From positions 109,261-173,260 of the forward strand of contig NZ_HE978617.1 in NCBI RefSeq assembly GCF_000307225.1: 64,000 nucleotides of DNA. The letters run 5' to 3'. The notes below the pieces were generated by a model. The model was not told where the DNA came from. It ran no database searches and was given only the letters and a program-made list of their open reading frames with translations. The DNA comes from Anaerococcus vaginalis. GTDB taxonomy: Bacteria > Bacillota > Clostridia > Tissierellales > Peptoniphilaceae. A program made the translations under genes and the position numbers. This document shows positions 8,778-18,602 of the stretch, piece by piece; position 1 is the stretch's first letter; each line of letters starts with the position of its first letter.

Positions 8778-9350
8778 TTAATTTTTTTCAACATTTATTT
8801 CTCTTTTAACCCTACATGGATTTCCAAAGGCAAGAGAGTTTTCTTTTATATCTTTTGTTATGACTGAGCCTGAACCAATCACTGTATTATCTCCTACTTT
8901 TACACCTGGATTTATTACTACATTTGCCCCTATCCAAACATTTTTTCCTATTTCTATCTCATAAGCGTATTCTAAGCCTTCATTTCTTTTTTTATAGGAT
9001 AAAGGGTGTCCTGCAGTTGATATTATTACATTTGGTCCTATAAATACATTATCTCCAATTTTTACTTTTGCACCATCTAAAATTGTTAAATTATGATTTG
9101 CATAGAAATTTTCTCCTATCTCTATATTGAAACCATAATCGCAATAAAATGGACTTTCTATCGTGAAATTTTCTTTAGTTTTTATTTTTAATTTTTTTAT
9201 TATTTCTTTTTGCTTTTTTCTATTTGATGGTTTAGTTTGGTTAAATTCGAAGCATAAATCTTGAGCTTTTTGTCTTAATTTTAAGATTTCCTCATCATTA
9301 TTCGCATTATAAATTTCTCCATTTATCATTTTTTCCAATTCTTTCATCAT
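8778..9350 (-). CDS. maa: Maltose/galactoside O-acetyltransferase family
   Basis: The 190-residue protein is a left-handed beta-helix (hexapeptide-repeat) acetyltransferase. An N-terminal helical Mac domain (MINGEIYNANN, LRQKAQDLC) precedes repeats such as IEIGENF, VKIGDNVFIGPNV and VWIGANVVINPGV. The catalytic His is in STAGHPLSY. It would acetylate sugars with acetyl-CoA in the cytoplasm; the true acceptor is unknown. The ATG overlaps the RNase H stop (ATGA), so the two are coupled. A cytoplasmic amylase lies upstream in the same run of genes. Confidence 0.85.
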   Translation of the reverse strand: MMKELEKMINGEIYNANNDEEILKLRQKAQDLCFEFNQTKPSNRKKQKEIIKKLKIKTKENFTIESPFYCDYGFNIEIGENFYANHNLTILDGAKVKIGDNVFIGPNVIISTAGHPLSYKKRNEGLEYAYEIEIGKNVWIGANVVINPGVKVGDNTVIGSGSVITKDIKENSLAFGNPCRVKREINVEKN

Positions 9351-9931
9351 TCAATCCCCAAAGATTTTTTTGCCAAAAAATCAGCCTTATCATTGTATTT
9401 ATCGTTTGAATGAGCCTTTACTTTTATAAAGTGTACTTCTATTTTATCTTTTGCTTTTTGGAAAAATTCATAGTATCTTTTGGTTAACTCATTATTTCTT
9501 TTCCAATCTCCTTTTGCCCAAGATTCTATTCCCTGGTAGTCAAAATGAATATATATTGTTTTTTTTCCATCAACTATTGCCTTATTTATTGCACCAACGC
9601 TCGCTTTTACTTCTCCTGCAACGTTTCTATGGATATGAAATTCATCGTCAAAATTTTTAGATATTTCTTCTATTTTTTCATCTGTTATATAGACTATACC
9701 AACCCCATATTTTTTATCTTTTTTTGAGTATGAACCGTCAATATAGGCTATTACAGAGTCCTTGTCGGCCTTTATTTCTATTTCTTTATCTTCCAAAAAA
9801 TCTATCGCATCTTCTTTTTTCTTAAATGACTTATATATTGCTCCCTTATATCCTTTTACTTCTTTTAAACACAAATCCCAGGATGTATATATCCCAGGAT
9901 TTCTGCCTTTTTTTACTGCATAATATTTCAT
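9347..9931 (-). CDS. rnhA: Ribonuclease H1 with N-terminal hybrid-binding domain
   Basis: The 194-residue protein degrades the RNA strand of RNA-DNA hybrids. Residues 1-50 (YYAVKKGRNPGIYTSW, CLKEVKGYKGAIYKSF) are the hybrid-binding (viroplasmin-type) domain. The RNase H fold follows, with the catalytic set visible as Asp in AYIDGSY, Glu in AGEVKA, Asp in HFDYQG and Asp in DKADFLA. It lies 5 bp after the amylase stop and overlaps the acetyltransferase gene by 4 bp. Confidence 0.9.
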   Translation of the reverse strand: MKYYAVKKGRNPGIYTSWDLCLKEVKGYKGAIYKSFKKKEDAIDFLEDKEIEIKADKDSVIAYIDGSYSKKDKKYGVGIVYITDEKIEEISKNFDDEFHIHRNVAGEVKASVGAINKAIVDGKKTIYIHFDYQGIESWAKGDWKRNNELTKRYYEFFQKAKDKIEVHFIKVKAHSNDKYNDKADFLAKKSLGIE

Positions 9932-9936
9932 TTATA

Positions 9937-11382
9937 TTAATTTTCCTTTTCTGCCCAATATGAAACTGACCCAGGACCAACCTCAAAAATTCCATTTCCA
10001 TCTTCATCGATTGTAACTTGGTTTTTGTTATTTCCTGACAAGTCTATATAGGTTTTTCCAGCCTCTTCTTCTCCAACAAACATTTGTTTTTCAGCCATAT
10101 CTCCTATAGAAATCAAAACTGCAAGAGATGAAGTTTTAGCATCAGTTCTTCTTACCCAACCTACAACTTGTGGATTGTCAAAATAATCATCTTGATTTCC
10201 AAAAGCATATTTTTTTCTCACATCAAGCATCTTATCAAGCATTTCTTTTAAAGGATCTTTTTCAATTTCTCCTTTTAGACCATAATAATCTCCTGCAAAT
10301 ATGCAAGGATATCCATCTTTCCTTAGTAAAATCAAAGAATAGGCAATTTCTTTAAACCAATCTTCAACCCAAGATTCTAAAGATTGATTTGGTTGAGAAT
10401 CGTGATTGTCGACAAAAGTTACTGCTTGGAGAGGATGATTTTCCACAATTGTGTTTTTGAAAATATTTCTCATATCATAATTTCCATTTGACTTGCTTGC
10501 CTCTTCAAAATGAAAATGAAGTGGAACATCAAATAAATCAATTTTCCAATTAGTATCATCCAAATATCCATCAATTTGACCCTCGTCATATTGCCAATAT
10601 TCTCCAAAAAGATAAAAATCATCTTTCTTTTTTTCCATAATATATTTGGATAAATCATAAATAAACTCATCAGAAATATGTTTTAAGGCATCATACCTAA
10701 ATCCATCAACCTTGGTTTCTTCAATAAACCAATCAACCCATTTGAAAATTTCTTCTCTTACTTCTGGGTGGGAATGATCAATATCGGCGTTCATTAGATA
10801 ATCAAAATTTCCTTTTTCATCACTTACGCCCTCATCCCAATATTTTCCATCACCAAGGATTCTAAAAATTGCCTTTGTGTCTGTATTTGCATCATAATCA
10901 ACGCCTGTAAAATGATAATAATGCCAAACAAAATCAGAGTATTTTCCAGATCTTCCAGGAAAATTAAAACCTGTCCAAGCTTTTATTTTCATATCTTCTG
11001 ATACATCTTTTTCCCTGTTGTTTTGATCTACCATTCTCGCCATAAATTCTTCTTCAAAATCGGCATTTCCCTTGTGATTTAAAACAACATCGGCATAAAC
11101 TTTCACCTCATTTTTGTGAAGTTCATCAATTGCTTCAAGAAGTTCCTTTTTTGTTCCATACTTTGTTCTGACTGTGCCTTTTTGGTCAAATTCTCCCAAA
11201 TCCCACAAGTCATATATTCCATATCCTACATCTTGGTCGCCACCACCCTTACACATTGGTGGAAGCCAGAGAGCATCAATTCCTGCATCCTTTATATTTT
11301 TTGCATTTTCCTTTAAAAATTTATAATAGCATCCATCAGCGGGAGTATCCCACTCAAATGCCTGCATCATAACAAAACTCAT
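9937..11382 (-). CDS. Cytoplasmic alpha-amylase (GH13)
   Basis: The 481-residue protein hydrolyses alpha-1,4-glucans. GH13 regions are all present: I (DVVLNHKG), II with the nucleophile (VDGFRYDALKH), III with the acid/base Glu (FGEYW) and IV (FVDNHDSQ). There is no signal peptide, so it acts on intracellular or imported glucan, like E. coli AmyA. The ATG at 11382 is preferred over an in-frame TTG at 11400 that lies inside deoC; the deoC stop is 1 base away and GAAGGCG lies about 10 bases upstream. It is part of the deoC-amylase-rnhA-maa run. Confidence 0.9.
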   Translation of the reverse strand: MSFVMMQAFEWDTPADGCYYKFLKENAKNIKDAGIDALWLPPMCKGGGDQDVGYGIYDLWDLGEFDQKGTVRTKYGTKKELLEAIDELHKNEVKVYADVVLNHKGNADFEEEFMARMVDQNNREKDVSEDMKIKAWTGFNFPGRSGKYSDFVWHYYHFTGVDYDANTDTKAIFRILGDGKYWDEGVSDEKGNFDYLMNADIDHSHPEVREEIFKWVDWFIEETKVDGFRYDALKHISDEFIYDLSKYIMEKKKDDFYLFGEYWQYDEGQIDGYLDDTNWKIDLFDVPLHFHFEEASKSNGNYDMRNIFKNTIVENHPLQAVTFVDNHDSQPNQSLESWVEDWFKEIAYSLILLRKDGYPCIFAGDYYGLKGEIEKDPLKEMLDKMLDVRKKYAFGNQDDYFDNPQVVGWVRRTDAKTSSLAVLISIGDMAEKQMFVGEEEAGKTYIDLSGNNKNQVTIDEDGNGIFEVGPGSVSYWAEKEN

Positions 11383-11383
11383 T

Positions 11384-12025
11384 TTATTTTTCGCCTTCAA
11401 CTATGGCAATTGATGCAGAACATCCAAGCCTTGTTGCTCCAGCGTTTATCATTTTAATTGCATCTTCATAAGAATGGATTCCTCCACTTGCCTTAACTCC
11501 CATTTTTTCTCCAACAGTCTTTCTCATAAGAGCCACATCTTCTTCTGTTGCCCCACCATTAGAAAATCCTGTAGAAGTTTTTACAAAATCAGCACCAGCT
11601 TCTTTAGAAAGTTCACATACCTTTATTTTTTCATCATCAGAAAGTAGGCAAGTCTCAATGATAACCTTCAAAATTTTATCCCCACAAGCCTTTTTTACTT
11701 CTTTAATATCTTCCAAAACAAAGCCATAATCCTTATCTTTTAATCTTCCAACATTAATTACCATATCAATCTCATCTGCCCCATCCTTTATGGCATCTTT
11801 TGTTTCAAAAACCTTTGCCTTTGTAGTCATAGCACCCAAAGGAAATCCTATTACAGATGTAATTCTAATATCCTTATCCATATCTCTAATAAAAGAAACA
11901 TAAGAAGAATTTACACAAACAGATTTGAAGTCGTATTCATTTGCCTCGTCAACAATTTTTTTAATTTCATCCTTTTTTGCATCAGCCTTTAATAAAGTGT
12001 GGTCAATATATTGGTTAATTTTCAT
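11384..12025 (-). CDS. deoC: Deoxyribose-phosphate aldolase
   Basis: DeoC splits 2-deoxyribose 5-phosphate into glyceraldehyde 3-phosphate and acetaldehyde, ending deoxynucleoside catabolism. The 213-residue protein has IDHTLLKAD, the [10 protein letters not shown] strand, the Schiff-base Lys in FVKTSTGF and the proton-relay Lys in [10 protein letters not shown]. The ATG at 12025 is chosen because AAAGGAG lies 7 bases upstream. It overlaps the end of the SpoIIE-type gene by 11 bp. No other deo gene is nearby. Confidence 0.93.
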   Translation of the reverse strand: MKINQYIDHTLLKADAKKDEIKKIVDEANEYDFKSVCVNSSYVSFIRDMDKDIRITSVIGFPLGAMTTKAKVFETKDAIKDGADEIDMVINVGRLKDKDYGFVLEDIKEVKKACGDKILKVIIETCLLSDDEKIKVCELSKEAGADFVKTSTGFSNGGATEEDVALMRKTVGEKMGVKASGGIHSYEDAIKMINAGATRLGCSASIAIVEGEK

Positions 12026-13115
12026 TTTTTTCTCCTTTATAATCAATTAAAGCAAGGCTTATATCATCATCTTGCTCACCCCAAGTAAACTTTTCCAAAT
12101 CTTTTAAAATATAATCAAGATTTTTATTATCTTTAAGTTTTTCCATTAATCTTTCTTGGGAATATTCATTTTTGCCAATATCCTTGCTTTCAGTAACACC
12201 ATCAGTGTAAAATAAAATCTTATCTTTTGAATTAAGCCTAATAGTAACTTCTTGGTAAATATTTTGTTCAATAATATTTGAAATCATCCTGCCAGAAACA
12301 ACAAGTTTATTCACACGATTTTTCTTTTCAAGTAAATGAAGAGGCGGACAATTATGACCTGCATTTGAGTAGGTTAGGCTATCTTTTTCCATATCAAAAA
12401 TACCCAGCCAAACAGTAAAATACTGAGAAGAATTCATATCAAGTTTTACAAACTCTTCCCTAAGCTTTTTTAAAACTTGAGCAGGCGAAAAAAAAGGCTC
12501 CCTTTCAAAAATGCCACTTATGGATAATTTAACGAACATAGTCATAATAGAAGATTTCACTCCATGGCCCATAACATCTGCTATATAAAAAGCATATTTA
12601 TTTTCATCAATCTTTATAATATCAAACAAATCCCCCGAAAGATCATTTGAAGGAACATATCTTCCCTCCAATTTTATATCCCCATAAGTCTTATTTTTAG
12701 GTAAAATATTAGCTTGAATTTTCCTAACAAATCTAATATCTTCAAGCATTTTCCTATTTGCATTAAAAAGATCAACTTTCATCTTGGATTCGCTGGTTAT
12801 ATCTCTATAAACTTCAATAATCCCAACAAATTCATTATTATTATAAAGAGGAGAAGACTTGATAGAATAATATTTTCCATTAATAAGTTTTTCTTCCTCA
12901 ATTGTAGTATTTTTAAAAATATCTGCTTTTTCGCTAAGCTTTTCCGTGTCAATATTTTGCTCAATGAGTGATCTATCAAGATGTATATCTCGTTTCATTT
13001 TTTCATTAATAAAAACAAGCCTCCCGTACTTATCAAGTATCCTGACCCAGTCATCCATTGAGTTTAAGACATAGAAATTATCATCCCTAAATTTTTCTAT
13101 ACTTTTCTTATCCAT
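12015..13115 (-). CDS. PAS-domain SpoIIE/RsbU-type protein phosphatase
   Basis: The 366-residue soluble protein has an N-terminal PAS domain (about residues 12-112: [28 protein letters not shown]), a short coiled linker, then a PP2C-like SpoIIE domain from about 140. Metal-binding aspartates are in [24 protein letters not shown] and [10 protein letters not shown]. Such proteins dephosphorylate anti-anti-sigma factors in response to a signal. No anti-sigma partner lies nearby, so the target is unknown. Its last codons overlap the deoC start region. Confidence 0.85.
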   Translation of the reverse strand: MDKKSIEKFRDDNFYVLNSMDDWVRILDKYGRLVFINEKMKRDIHLDRSLIEQNIDTEKLSEKADIFKNTTIEEEKLINGKYYSIKSSPLYNNNEFVGIIEVYRDITSESKMKVDLFNANRKMLEDIRFVRKIQANILPKNKTYGDIKLEGRYVPSNDLSGDLFDIIKIDENKYAFYIADVMGHGVKSSIMTMFVKLSISGIFEREPFFSPAQVLKKLREEFVKLDMNSSQYFTVWLGIFDMEKDSLTYSNAGHNCPPLHLLEKKNRVNKLVVSGRMISNIIEQNIYQEVTIRLNSKDKILFYTDGVTESKDIGKNEYSQERLMEKLKDNKNLDYILKDLEKFTWGEQDDDISLALIDYKGEKNEN

Positions 13116-13353
13116 AAGAACCTCTTTATGACTTTTATTCTTCTTTTATGGTAACATTTATAGGATATATTTTCAATTAATCACTTAATCTTTACAAATT
13201 TTTATAAAAATCAAAATTTTTTTTAAAAAACTTTAAAAATTCTAAGAAAACAAAAAATCTTATATATAAATAATTTTAATAAAAGTAAATTATATTTTTC
13301 ATCATGATTTTTAAGTAAAATACAAAACAAAATTTTCAAAAATAAAAAAATCC

Positions 13354-13383
13354 AAAAAAAAGCACCTTATTTTCATAAGATGC
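13354..13383 (-). terminator. Terminator of the ribosomal protein operon
   Basis: On the minus strand GCATCTTAT-GAAA-ATAAGGTGC is followed by T7, 13 bp after the rplQ stop. The 240 bp beyond it, up to the SpoIIE gene, is AT-rich (over 80%) with no gene seen; it should contain that gene's promoter. Confidence 0.85.
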
Positions 13384-13396
13384 TATAGAGTAAGTT

Positions 13397-13738
13397 TTAT
13401 ACAAGTTCTAGTATTGCTCTTTCTGAACCATCACCTTGTCTTGGTCCAAGTTTCAATACTCTAGTATATCCACCGTTTCTATCTTCATATTTTGGTGCAA
13501 TTTCACCAAATAATTTTTGAACTGTAGATGGTTTATATATATATTGAGCTGCTTGTCTTCTTGTGTGAAGTGTATTTTTCTTTCCTAATGTAATCATACG
13601 ATCAGCCATTTTTTGAGTTTCTTTTGCTCTTGTTAGTGTAGTAGTAATTCTACCATTGTCTAACAAAGAAGTTACTTGATTTCTAAGTAGGGCATTTCTA
13701 TGATCTGTTCTTCTACCAAGCTTTCTTTTATTAGCCAT
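13397..13738 (-). CDS. rplQ: Ribosomal protein bL17
   Basis: The 113-residue protein of the large subunit begins [20 protein letters not shown] and ends [16 protein letters not shown], both diagnostic for L17. Two ATGs stand in tandem; the second (13738) is 5 bases from AGGAGG and gives the usual N terminus. It is the last gene of the operon, 6 bp after rpoA and followed by the terminator. Confidence 0.96.
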   Translation of the reverse strand: MANKRKLGRRTDHRNALLRNQVTSLLDNGRITTTLTRAKETQKMADRMITLGKKNTLHTRRQAAQYIYKPSTVQKLFGEIAPKYEDRNGGYTRVLKLGPRQGDGSERAILELV

Positions 13739-13747
13739 CATATCCTC

Positions 13748-14704
13748 CTATTCTTCTCTTAAACTAAGTCCTAAACTATGGATTTTGTTTATAACTTCTT
13801 CAAGTGATTTTTTACCGAAATTTTTAATATCCTTTAGTTCAGATTCGCTTTTTTCTATTATCTCACCAACAGTATTATATCCTGCTCTTTTTAGACAATT
13901 GAATGATCTTAATGAAAGATCTAATTCCTCAATAGTTTTTGATAATTCAACTTGATTATCATCTTCTTCTAAGATTTCTTCAACTTCTTCTTCCTCATCT
14001 TCTGGTGGGAATTGTTGTCCTGGAAGGTCTTTGAAAAATCTTATATCTTCCATTAATATTGAAGCACCTTCAGATAAGGCCTCTTGTGGAGTAATTGTTC
14101 CATCAGTCCATACTTCAAGAATTAATTTATCATAATCTGTAGACTCGCCAACTCTTGTATTTTCAACTGTAAAGTTTACACTTTTAACTGGAGTAAATGA
14201 TGAATCTATAGCTATAGCTCCTATTGGGTCAGTATCTTTTTTATTTTGTTCAGCTACTCTATATCCTTTACCATCAGTAACATCAAGAGCTACAAATAGT
14301 CTTCCCTTATCATTAACTGTTGCAATGTAATGATCAGGATTTGCCACATCAACTTGGGCATCTGTTTTTATATCTTTTGCTGTAACAATTTTAGGTCCTT
14401 CTATATCTAAAAATAGTGTTAGATCTTCTTTAGTATGTTTTTTAATATCAATACCCTTGATATTTAATATTAATTCAGGTACATCTTCAACAACTCCTGG
14501 AATTGTAGAAAATTCATGTAGTACCCCGTCTATAAGAATCTTTGAGACGCTAGAACCAGGTAAGGATGATAAAAGCATCCTTCTCATACTGTTTCCTATG
14601 GTAGTACCATAGCCTCTTTCGAGTGGATATAGAACAAATTTTCCGTAATTTTTATCTTCGTCTATATCTAAAATTTCAATTTTTGTATCTAATTTCTCTA
14701 TCAT
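13748..14704 (-). CDS. rpoA: RNA polymerase alpha subunit
   Basis: The 318-residue subunit nucleates RNA polymerase assembly. The N-terminal domain (about 1-225) shows ERGYGTTIGNSMRRMLLSSL. The C-terminal domain (about 252-318) shows LDLSLRSFNCLKRAGYNTV and contacts promoter UP elements and activators. The linker is strikingly acidic (PPEDEEEEVEEILEEDD). It lies between rpsD and rplQ, the standard alpha-operon order. Confidence 0.97.
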   Translation of the reverse strand: MIEKLDTKIEILDIDEDKNYGKFVLYPLERGYGTTIGNSMRRMLLSSLPGSSVSKILIDGVLHEFSTIPGVVEDVPELILNIKGIDIKKHTKEDLTLFLDIEGPKIVTAKDIKTDAQVDVANPDHYIATVNDKGRLFVALDVTDGKGYRVAEQNKKDTDPIGAIAIDSSFTPVKSVNFTVENTRVGESTDYDKLILEVWTDGTITPQEALSEGASILMEDIRFFKDLPGQQFPPEDEEEEVEEILEEDDNQVELSKTIEELDLSLRSFNCLKRAGYNTVGEIIEKSESELKDIKNFGKKSLEEVINKIHSLGLSLREE

Positions 14705-14737
14705 TGTATCTCCTTAGTTCTAACAATTTAACTAATT

Positions 14738-15331
14738 CTATTTAGAATAGAACTCAACAATCATACGTTCTTCTACAGGTATATCTATATCTTCTCTTGT
14801 TGGGAAGTTTGTAACTTTTACCTTTAAGTTTTCTAAATCTGAATCTAGCCATGAAACTACACCAAAAGATTTATTTGTTTCTTTGATAGTTTTAAATAAT
14901 TGGCTTGATCTTGATTTTTCTTTAACTTCAATAACATCTCCTTCGCTTACAAGTATTGATGGGATGTCTACACTTTTTCCATTTAATAATAAATGTCCGT
15001 GTGTAACGATTTGCCTTGCTTCTCTTCTTGTTCTTGCAAGTCCTGATCTAAATGCTATATTGTCAAGTCTTCTTTCACAAAGGATAACTAGGTTTTCACC
15101 TGTTTGTCCTTGCATTTTTGAAGCTTTTTCATAATAGCTTCTAAATTGTTTTTCACTTACTCCGTAGATGAATTTAGCTTTTTGTTTTTCCCTTTGTTGC
15201 ATACCATATTCACTAAGTTTTCTTCTTTGATTAGAGTTTGATCTTTTTGATTCTCCTGAGTAACCTAAATATGCTGGGCTAATTCCTAAGCTTCTACATC
15301 TTTTAAATATTGGATCTCTATTTACTGCCAT
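14738..15331 (-). CDS. rpsD: Ribosomal protein uS4
   Basis: The 197-residue primary 16S rRNA binder has the N-terminal DPIFKRCRSLGIS and an S4 RNA-binding domain (RLDNIAFRSGLARTRREARQ, VTHGHLLLNGKSVDIPS). Only one cysteine is in the N-terminal part, so it is the zinc-free form. In many Firmicutes S4 represses its own gene. It sits 12 bp after rpsK in the operon. Confidence 0.96.
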   Translation of the reverse strand: MAVNRDPIFKRCRSLGISPAYLGYSGESKRSNSNQRRKLSEYGMQQREKQKAKFIYGVSEKQFRSYYEKASKMQGQTGENLVILCERRLDNIAFRSGLARTRREARQIVTHGHLLLNGKSVDIPSILVSEGDVIEVKEKSRSSQLFKTIKETNKSFGVVSWLDSDLENLKVKVTNFPTREDIDIPVEERMIVEFYSK

Positions 15332-15343
15332 AGTTTCTCCTTA

Positions 15344-15748
15344 TTAAACTCTTCTTCTCTTAGGTGGTCTACAACCATTGTGAGGAATTGGTGTTACGTC
15401 TTTTATCATTGTTACTTCAAGTCCTGCTGCTTGTAAGCTTCTGATTGCAGATTCTCTTCCTGAGCCTGGTCCTTTAACAAATACTTCTACACTCTTTAAA
15501 CCATATTCCATAGCTTTTTTTGCTGCTTCTAAAGCTGCTTCTTGTGCTGCAAAAGGAGTTGATTTTCTTGATCCTCTAAAACCTAATTGTCCAGCACTTG
15601 CCCATGATAAGGCATTTCCTTGTGCATCTGTCAAAGTTACCATTGTATTATTGAATGTTGAATTGATATGAGCTTGTCCTCTTTCGACATTCTTTTTAAC
15701 TCTTCTTCTACCTCTTTTAGCAGAAGATTTTTTAGTCTTTGCTGCCAT
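15344..15748 (-). CDS. rpsK: Ribosomal protein uS11
   Basis: The 134-residue platform protein of the small subunit is recognised by [34 protein letters not shown] and the C-terminal [16 protein letters not shown]. The basic N terminus ([18 protein letters not shown]) is typical. It lies 8 bp after rpsM. Confidence 0.97.
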   Translation of the reverse strand: MAAKTKKSSAKRGRRRVKKNVERGQAHINSTFNNTMVTLTDAQGNALSWASAGQLGFRGSRKSTPFAAQEAALEAAKKAMEYGLKSVEVFVKGPGSGRESAIRSLQAAGLEVTMIKDVTPIPHNGCRPPKRRRV

Positions 15749-15756
15749 ATCTCCTC

Positions 15757-16098
15757 CTAATGTCTTCCTTTTCTAGTTCTAGCGTTATTTTTTGTATTTT
15801 GACCTCTTACAGGTAAACCTCTTTTGTGTCTAATTCCTCTGTAGCAATTAATTTCTCTAAGGTTTCTAATATTCATAGATACTTCACGTCTTAAATCTCC
15901 TTCGATTGTATAAGAGTCTAATATCTCACGAATTTTACCTAATTCGCCTTCTGTAAGGTCTTTCATTTTTGTATCAGGATTAATTCCTGCTTTTTCTAAT
16001 ATTTCTTGTGCTGAAGATTTTCCTATACCATAAATATAAGTTAATCCGATTTCTGCTCTTTTTTCTCTAGGTAAGTCTATACCAGCTATTCTTGGCAT
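15757..16098 (-). CDS. rpsM: Ribosomal protein uS13
   Basis: The 113-residue head protein of the small subunit contacts uL5 and tRNA. Landmarks are [20 protein letters not shown], the helix-hairpin-helix region [18 protein letters not shown], and [19 protein letters not shown]. The tail after TRKG is short. It is 11 bp downstream of rpmJ. Confidence 0.97.
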   Translation of the reverse strand: MPRIAGIDLPREKRAEIGLTYIYGIGKSSAQEILEKAGINPDTKMKDLTEGELGKIREILDSYTIEGDLRREVSMNIRNLREINCYRGIRHKRGLPVRGQNTKNNARTRKGRH

Positions 16099-16109
16099 CT
16101 AAAACCTCC

Positions 16110-16223
16110 TTAACCTTGTCTTTGTTTATGTTTTGGATTTTCGCAAATTACCATAACTTTTCCATTTCTTTTGATAATTTTGCATTTATCACACATTTTT
16201 TTAACTGATGCTCTAACTTTCAT
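16110..16223 (-). CDS. rpmJ: Ribosomal protein bL36
   Basis: A 37-residue protein reads [20 protein letters not shown] onward to PKHKQRQG. It has the zinc-ribbon set Cys11, Cys14, Cys27 and His32, so it is the zinc-binding C+ form. It occupies its usual place between infA and rpsM. GAGAG lies about 7 bases before the ATG. Confidence 0.96.
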   Translation of the reverse strand: MKVRASVKKMCDKCKIIKRNGKVMVICENPKHKQRQG

Positions 16224-16295
16224 TATCGTTCTCTCTTTCTTTATCTAAAACTTTAAGATTCAAAATAACAAGAAAAAATCGTAGATTTTTTATTG

Positions 16296-16514
16296 TTATT
16301 TACGTCTCCAAGTAATTCTGCCTTGAGTAAGATCGTATGGAGATAGTTCTACTGTTACTGTATCTCCTGGTAATATTCTAATGTAGTTCATTCTAAGTTT
16401 ACCTGAAATATGTGCTTGTATCTCATGCCCATTTTCTAGTTCTACTTTAAATATTGCATTTGGTAGAGCTTCTCTAACTACTCCTGTTACTTCTATAGCA
16501 TCTTTTTTTGACAT
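16296..16514 (-). CDS. infA: Translation initiation factor IF-1
   Basis: A 72-residue OB-fold protein that binds the ribosomal A site during initiation. [40 protein letters not shown] and ITWRRK are diagnostic. It is 72 bp upstream of rpmJ. The methionine aminopeptidase gene (map), often found between adk and infA, is absent; 167 bp of AT-rich DNA with no gene lies there instead. Confidence 0.97.
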   Translation of the reverse strand: MSKKDAIEVTGVVREALPNAIFKVELENGHEIQAHISGKLRMNYIRILPGDTVTVELSPYDLTQGRITWRRK

Positions 16515-16681
16515 CGATAAAATCTCTCCTTTTCTTTATATTTGATCTATTAATGTCTGATTGATTCTTTTTTTAACAACAAGACATAATATAGATATCT
16601 TTAATGAAAGACTCTATCTTTATCTCGTTTTCGATTTTGTAATTCATTGAAAAATCTAGCATATTTGTTAATATTTTTTTC

Positions 16682-17326
16682 TTATTTTTTTAAGCTTTTT
16701 TTAATTTGATCAAAAACTTCATCCGGAGTTTTTGCACCGTCAATAGTAACTAATATACCTTTTTTGTTGTAGTAATCAATCAAAACTGATGTGTGTTTAT
16801 TGTAAACATCAAGTCTTTCTTTTACTGCAGCTTCTGTGTCATCTTCTCTTTGGATTAATTTTTCTCCTGTTTCATCATCTATTCCTTCAACTTTTGGTGG
16901 GTTGAATTTTATATGATAAACTTTTCCGGTTGACACATTTACTCTTCTTCCAGATATTCTTTCAATAATTACATCTTCAGGTACGTTGATATTTATTACC
17001 TTATCAATCTTGTTATCTCTTTTTTGCATTCCTTCATCAAGTGCTTCGGCTTGAGTAATATTTCTTGGAAATCCATCAAGTAAAATGCTTTTTCCATCTT
17101 CTACTTTATCTAATGCATCCCAAACTAAATCTATTGTTAATTCATCTGGAACTAATTGACCTTTATTAATGTATTCTTTTGCCTTAGCTCCTAAAGGTGT
17201 ATTATTTTTAATATTTGTTCTAAATATATCACCTGTTGATATTTGAACTGCGTCTAATTCTTTTATTAATCTTTCTGCTTGTGTTCCTTTTCCGGCTCCT
17301 GGAGGGCCTAACAATATGATATTCAT
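16682..17326 (-). CDS. adk: Adenylate kinase
   Basis: The 214-residue cytoplasmic enzyme interconverts ATP, AMP and ADP. It shows the P-loop GPPGAGKGTQ, the AMP-binding QISTGDIFR and LDGFPRN, and the long-lid form (SGRRVNVSTGKVYHIKFNPP). The lid has no cysteines, so it is the non-zinc type. It begins 4 bp after secY. Confidence 0.97.
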   Translation of the reverse strand: MNIILLGPPGAGKGTQAERLIKELDAVQISTGDIFRTNIKNNTPLGAKAKEYINKGQLVPDELTIDLVWDALDKVEDGKSILLDGFPRNITQAEALDEGMQKRDNKIDKVININVPEDVIIERISGRRVNVSTGKVYHIKFNPPKVEGIDDETGEKLIQREDDTEAAVKERLDVYNKHTSVLIDYYNKKGILVTIDGAKTPDEVFDQIKKSLKK

Positions 17327-17330
17327 AATA

Positions 17331-18602
17331 TTACCTATTTAAAAATCCTTTATAGTTTTTCATAGTAAGCATTGCTTCTATTTGTTTCACTGTTTCAAGT
17401 ATTACTCCAACAACTATTATTACTGAACTTCCTCCAAATGATAGGTTTAGTCCTAAAAATCTTGATGATAGAGCTGGTACTACTGTAAGTAATGCTAATG
17501 AAATAGCACCGATAAATGTTATTTTGTTTCCAACTTTTGCTAGATAATCGCTGGTTGGTTTTCCTGGTCTTATTCCTGGAACAAAACCACCGTTTTGTTG
17601 GAGTTGTTTTGCATATTCAACTGTATTAAATTGTATCATGTTGTAAAAATAAGCGAATACTAAGATAAGTACAGCTTGAACAACTAGATATATTATAAAA
17701 CCATGTCCTGATTTACTGAAGAATTGGTTTAATCCTCCGTTTGCTTTTCCCATAAATAATGAGATTGTTGATGGTATTGCTAATACTGCTGAAGCGAAAA
17801 TTATTGGCATTACTCCACTCATATTTACTTTTACTGGAATGTGAGTTGATTGTCCGCCATACATTTTCCTTCCAACTACTCTTTTTGCATATTGGACTGG
17901 TATTTTTCTTTCACCTTCTGTAATTCTTACTGTAAATACTACTATAAAAATTACAACAATTGCCATAATTAAGATTGAAATCCATGAAATTGTATTGTAG
18001 TGAAGACCAGCTTTCCATGTTCTTAATGTTCTTGGTACATTTGCTATGATGCCCATAAAGATTATAATTGATACACCATTTCCGATTCCTTTTTCTGTTA
18101 TGGTTTCTCCCATCCATGTAACAAGCATTGTTCCACCGATTAGAACTACATTCATAACTATTTTTTGAAATGATGTTGCAGATGATAGGGCTGCTCCATA
18201 TAATCCATTTGTTATTGCTACTGCTTGAAATATTGCAAGAAATATTGTCATATATCTTGTATATTTTTGTATAGCTTTTCTACCTGCTTCGCCTTCTTTT
18301 GTTAGCTCTTCTAGTCTTGGTACTACAACTGTTAATAATTGCATTACGATTGATGCTGTAATGTATGGTTGTACTCCAAGGGCAAATATTGATAGGGTTG
18401 AAAGTCCTCCACCTGTTAGCATATTCAAATAATCTACAAGTGTTCCTTCCATTCCCTTATATGCTGCCGCCAACTTTTGTGCATCTATAAATGGAATTGG
18501 GATGTTATTTCCTAATCTATATATAAATAACATCACTAGAGTGAAGTAGAATTTTTTTCTTATTTCTTCTTCACTCCAAGCTCTTTTTAAAGTATCTAAC
18601 AT
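17331..18602 (-). CDS. secY: Protein translocase subunit SecY
   Basis: The 423-residue channel protein of the Sec translocon has ten membrane helices. Landmarks are KFYFTLVMLFIYRLGNNIP, the plug-region GGGLSTLSIFALGVQPYI, and the cytoplasmic loops RKIPVQYAKRVVGRKMYGGQ and NGGFVPGIRPGKPTSDYL. Its ATG overlaps the rplO stop by one base. Confidence 0.97.
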   Translation of the reverse strand: MLDTLKRAWSEEEIRKKFYFTLVMLFIYRLGNNIPIPFIDAQKLAAAYKGMEGTLVDYLNMLTGGGLSTLSIFALGVQPYITASIVMQLLTVVVPRLEELTKEGEAGRKAIQKYTRYMTIFLAIFQAVAITNGLYGAALSSATSFQKIVMNVVLIGGTMLVTWMGETITEKGIGNGVSIIIFMGIIANVPRTLRTWKAGLHYNTISWISILIMAIVVIFIVVFTVRITEGERKIPVQYAKRVVGRKMYGGQSTHIPVKVNMSGVMPIIFASAVLAIPSTISLFMGKANGGLNQFFSKSGHGFIIYLVVQAVLILVFAYFYNMIQFNTVEYAKQLQQNGGFVPGIRPGKPTSDYLAKVGNKITFIGAISLALLTVVPALSSRFLGLNLSFGGSSVIIVVGVILETVKQIEAMLTMKNYKGFLNR

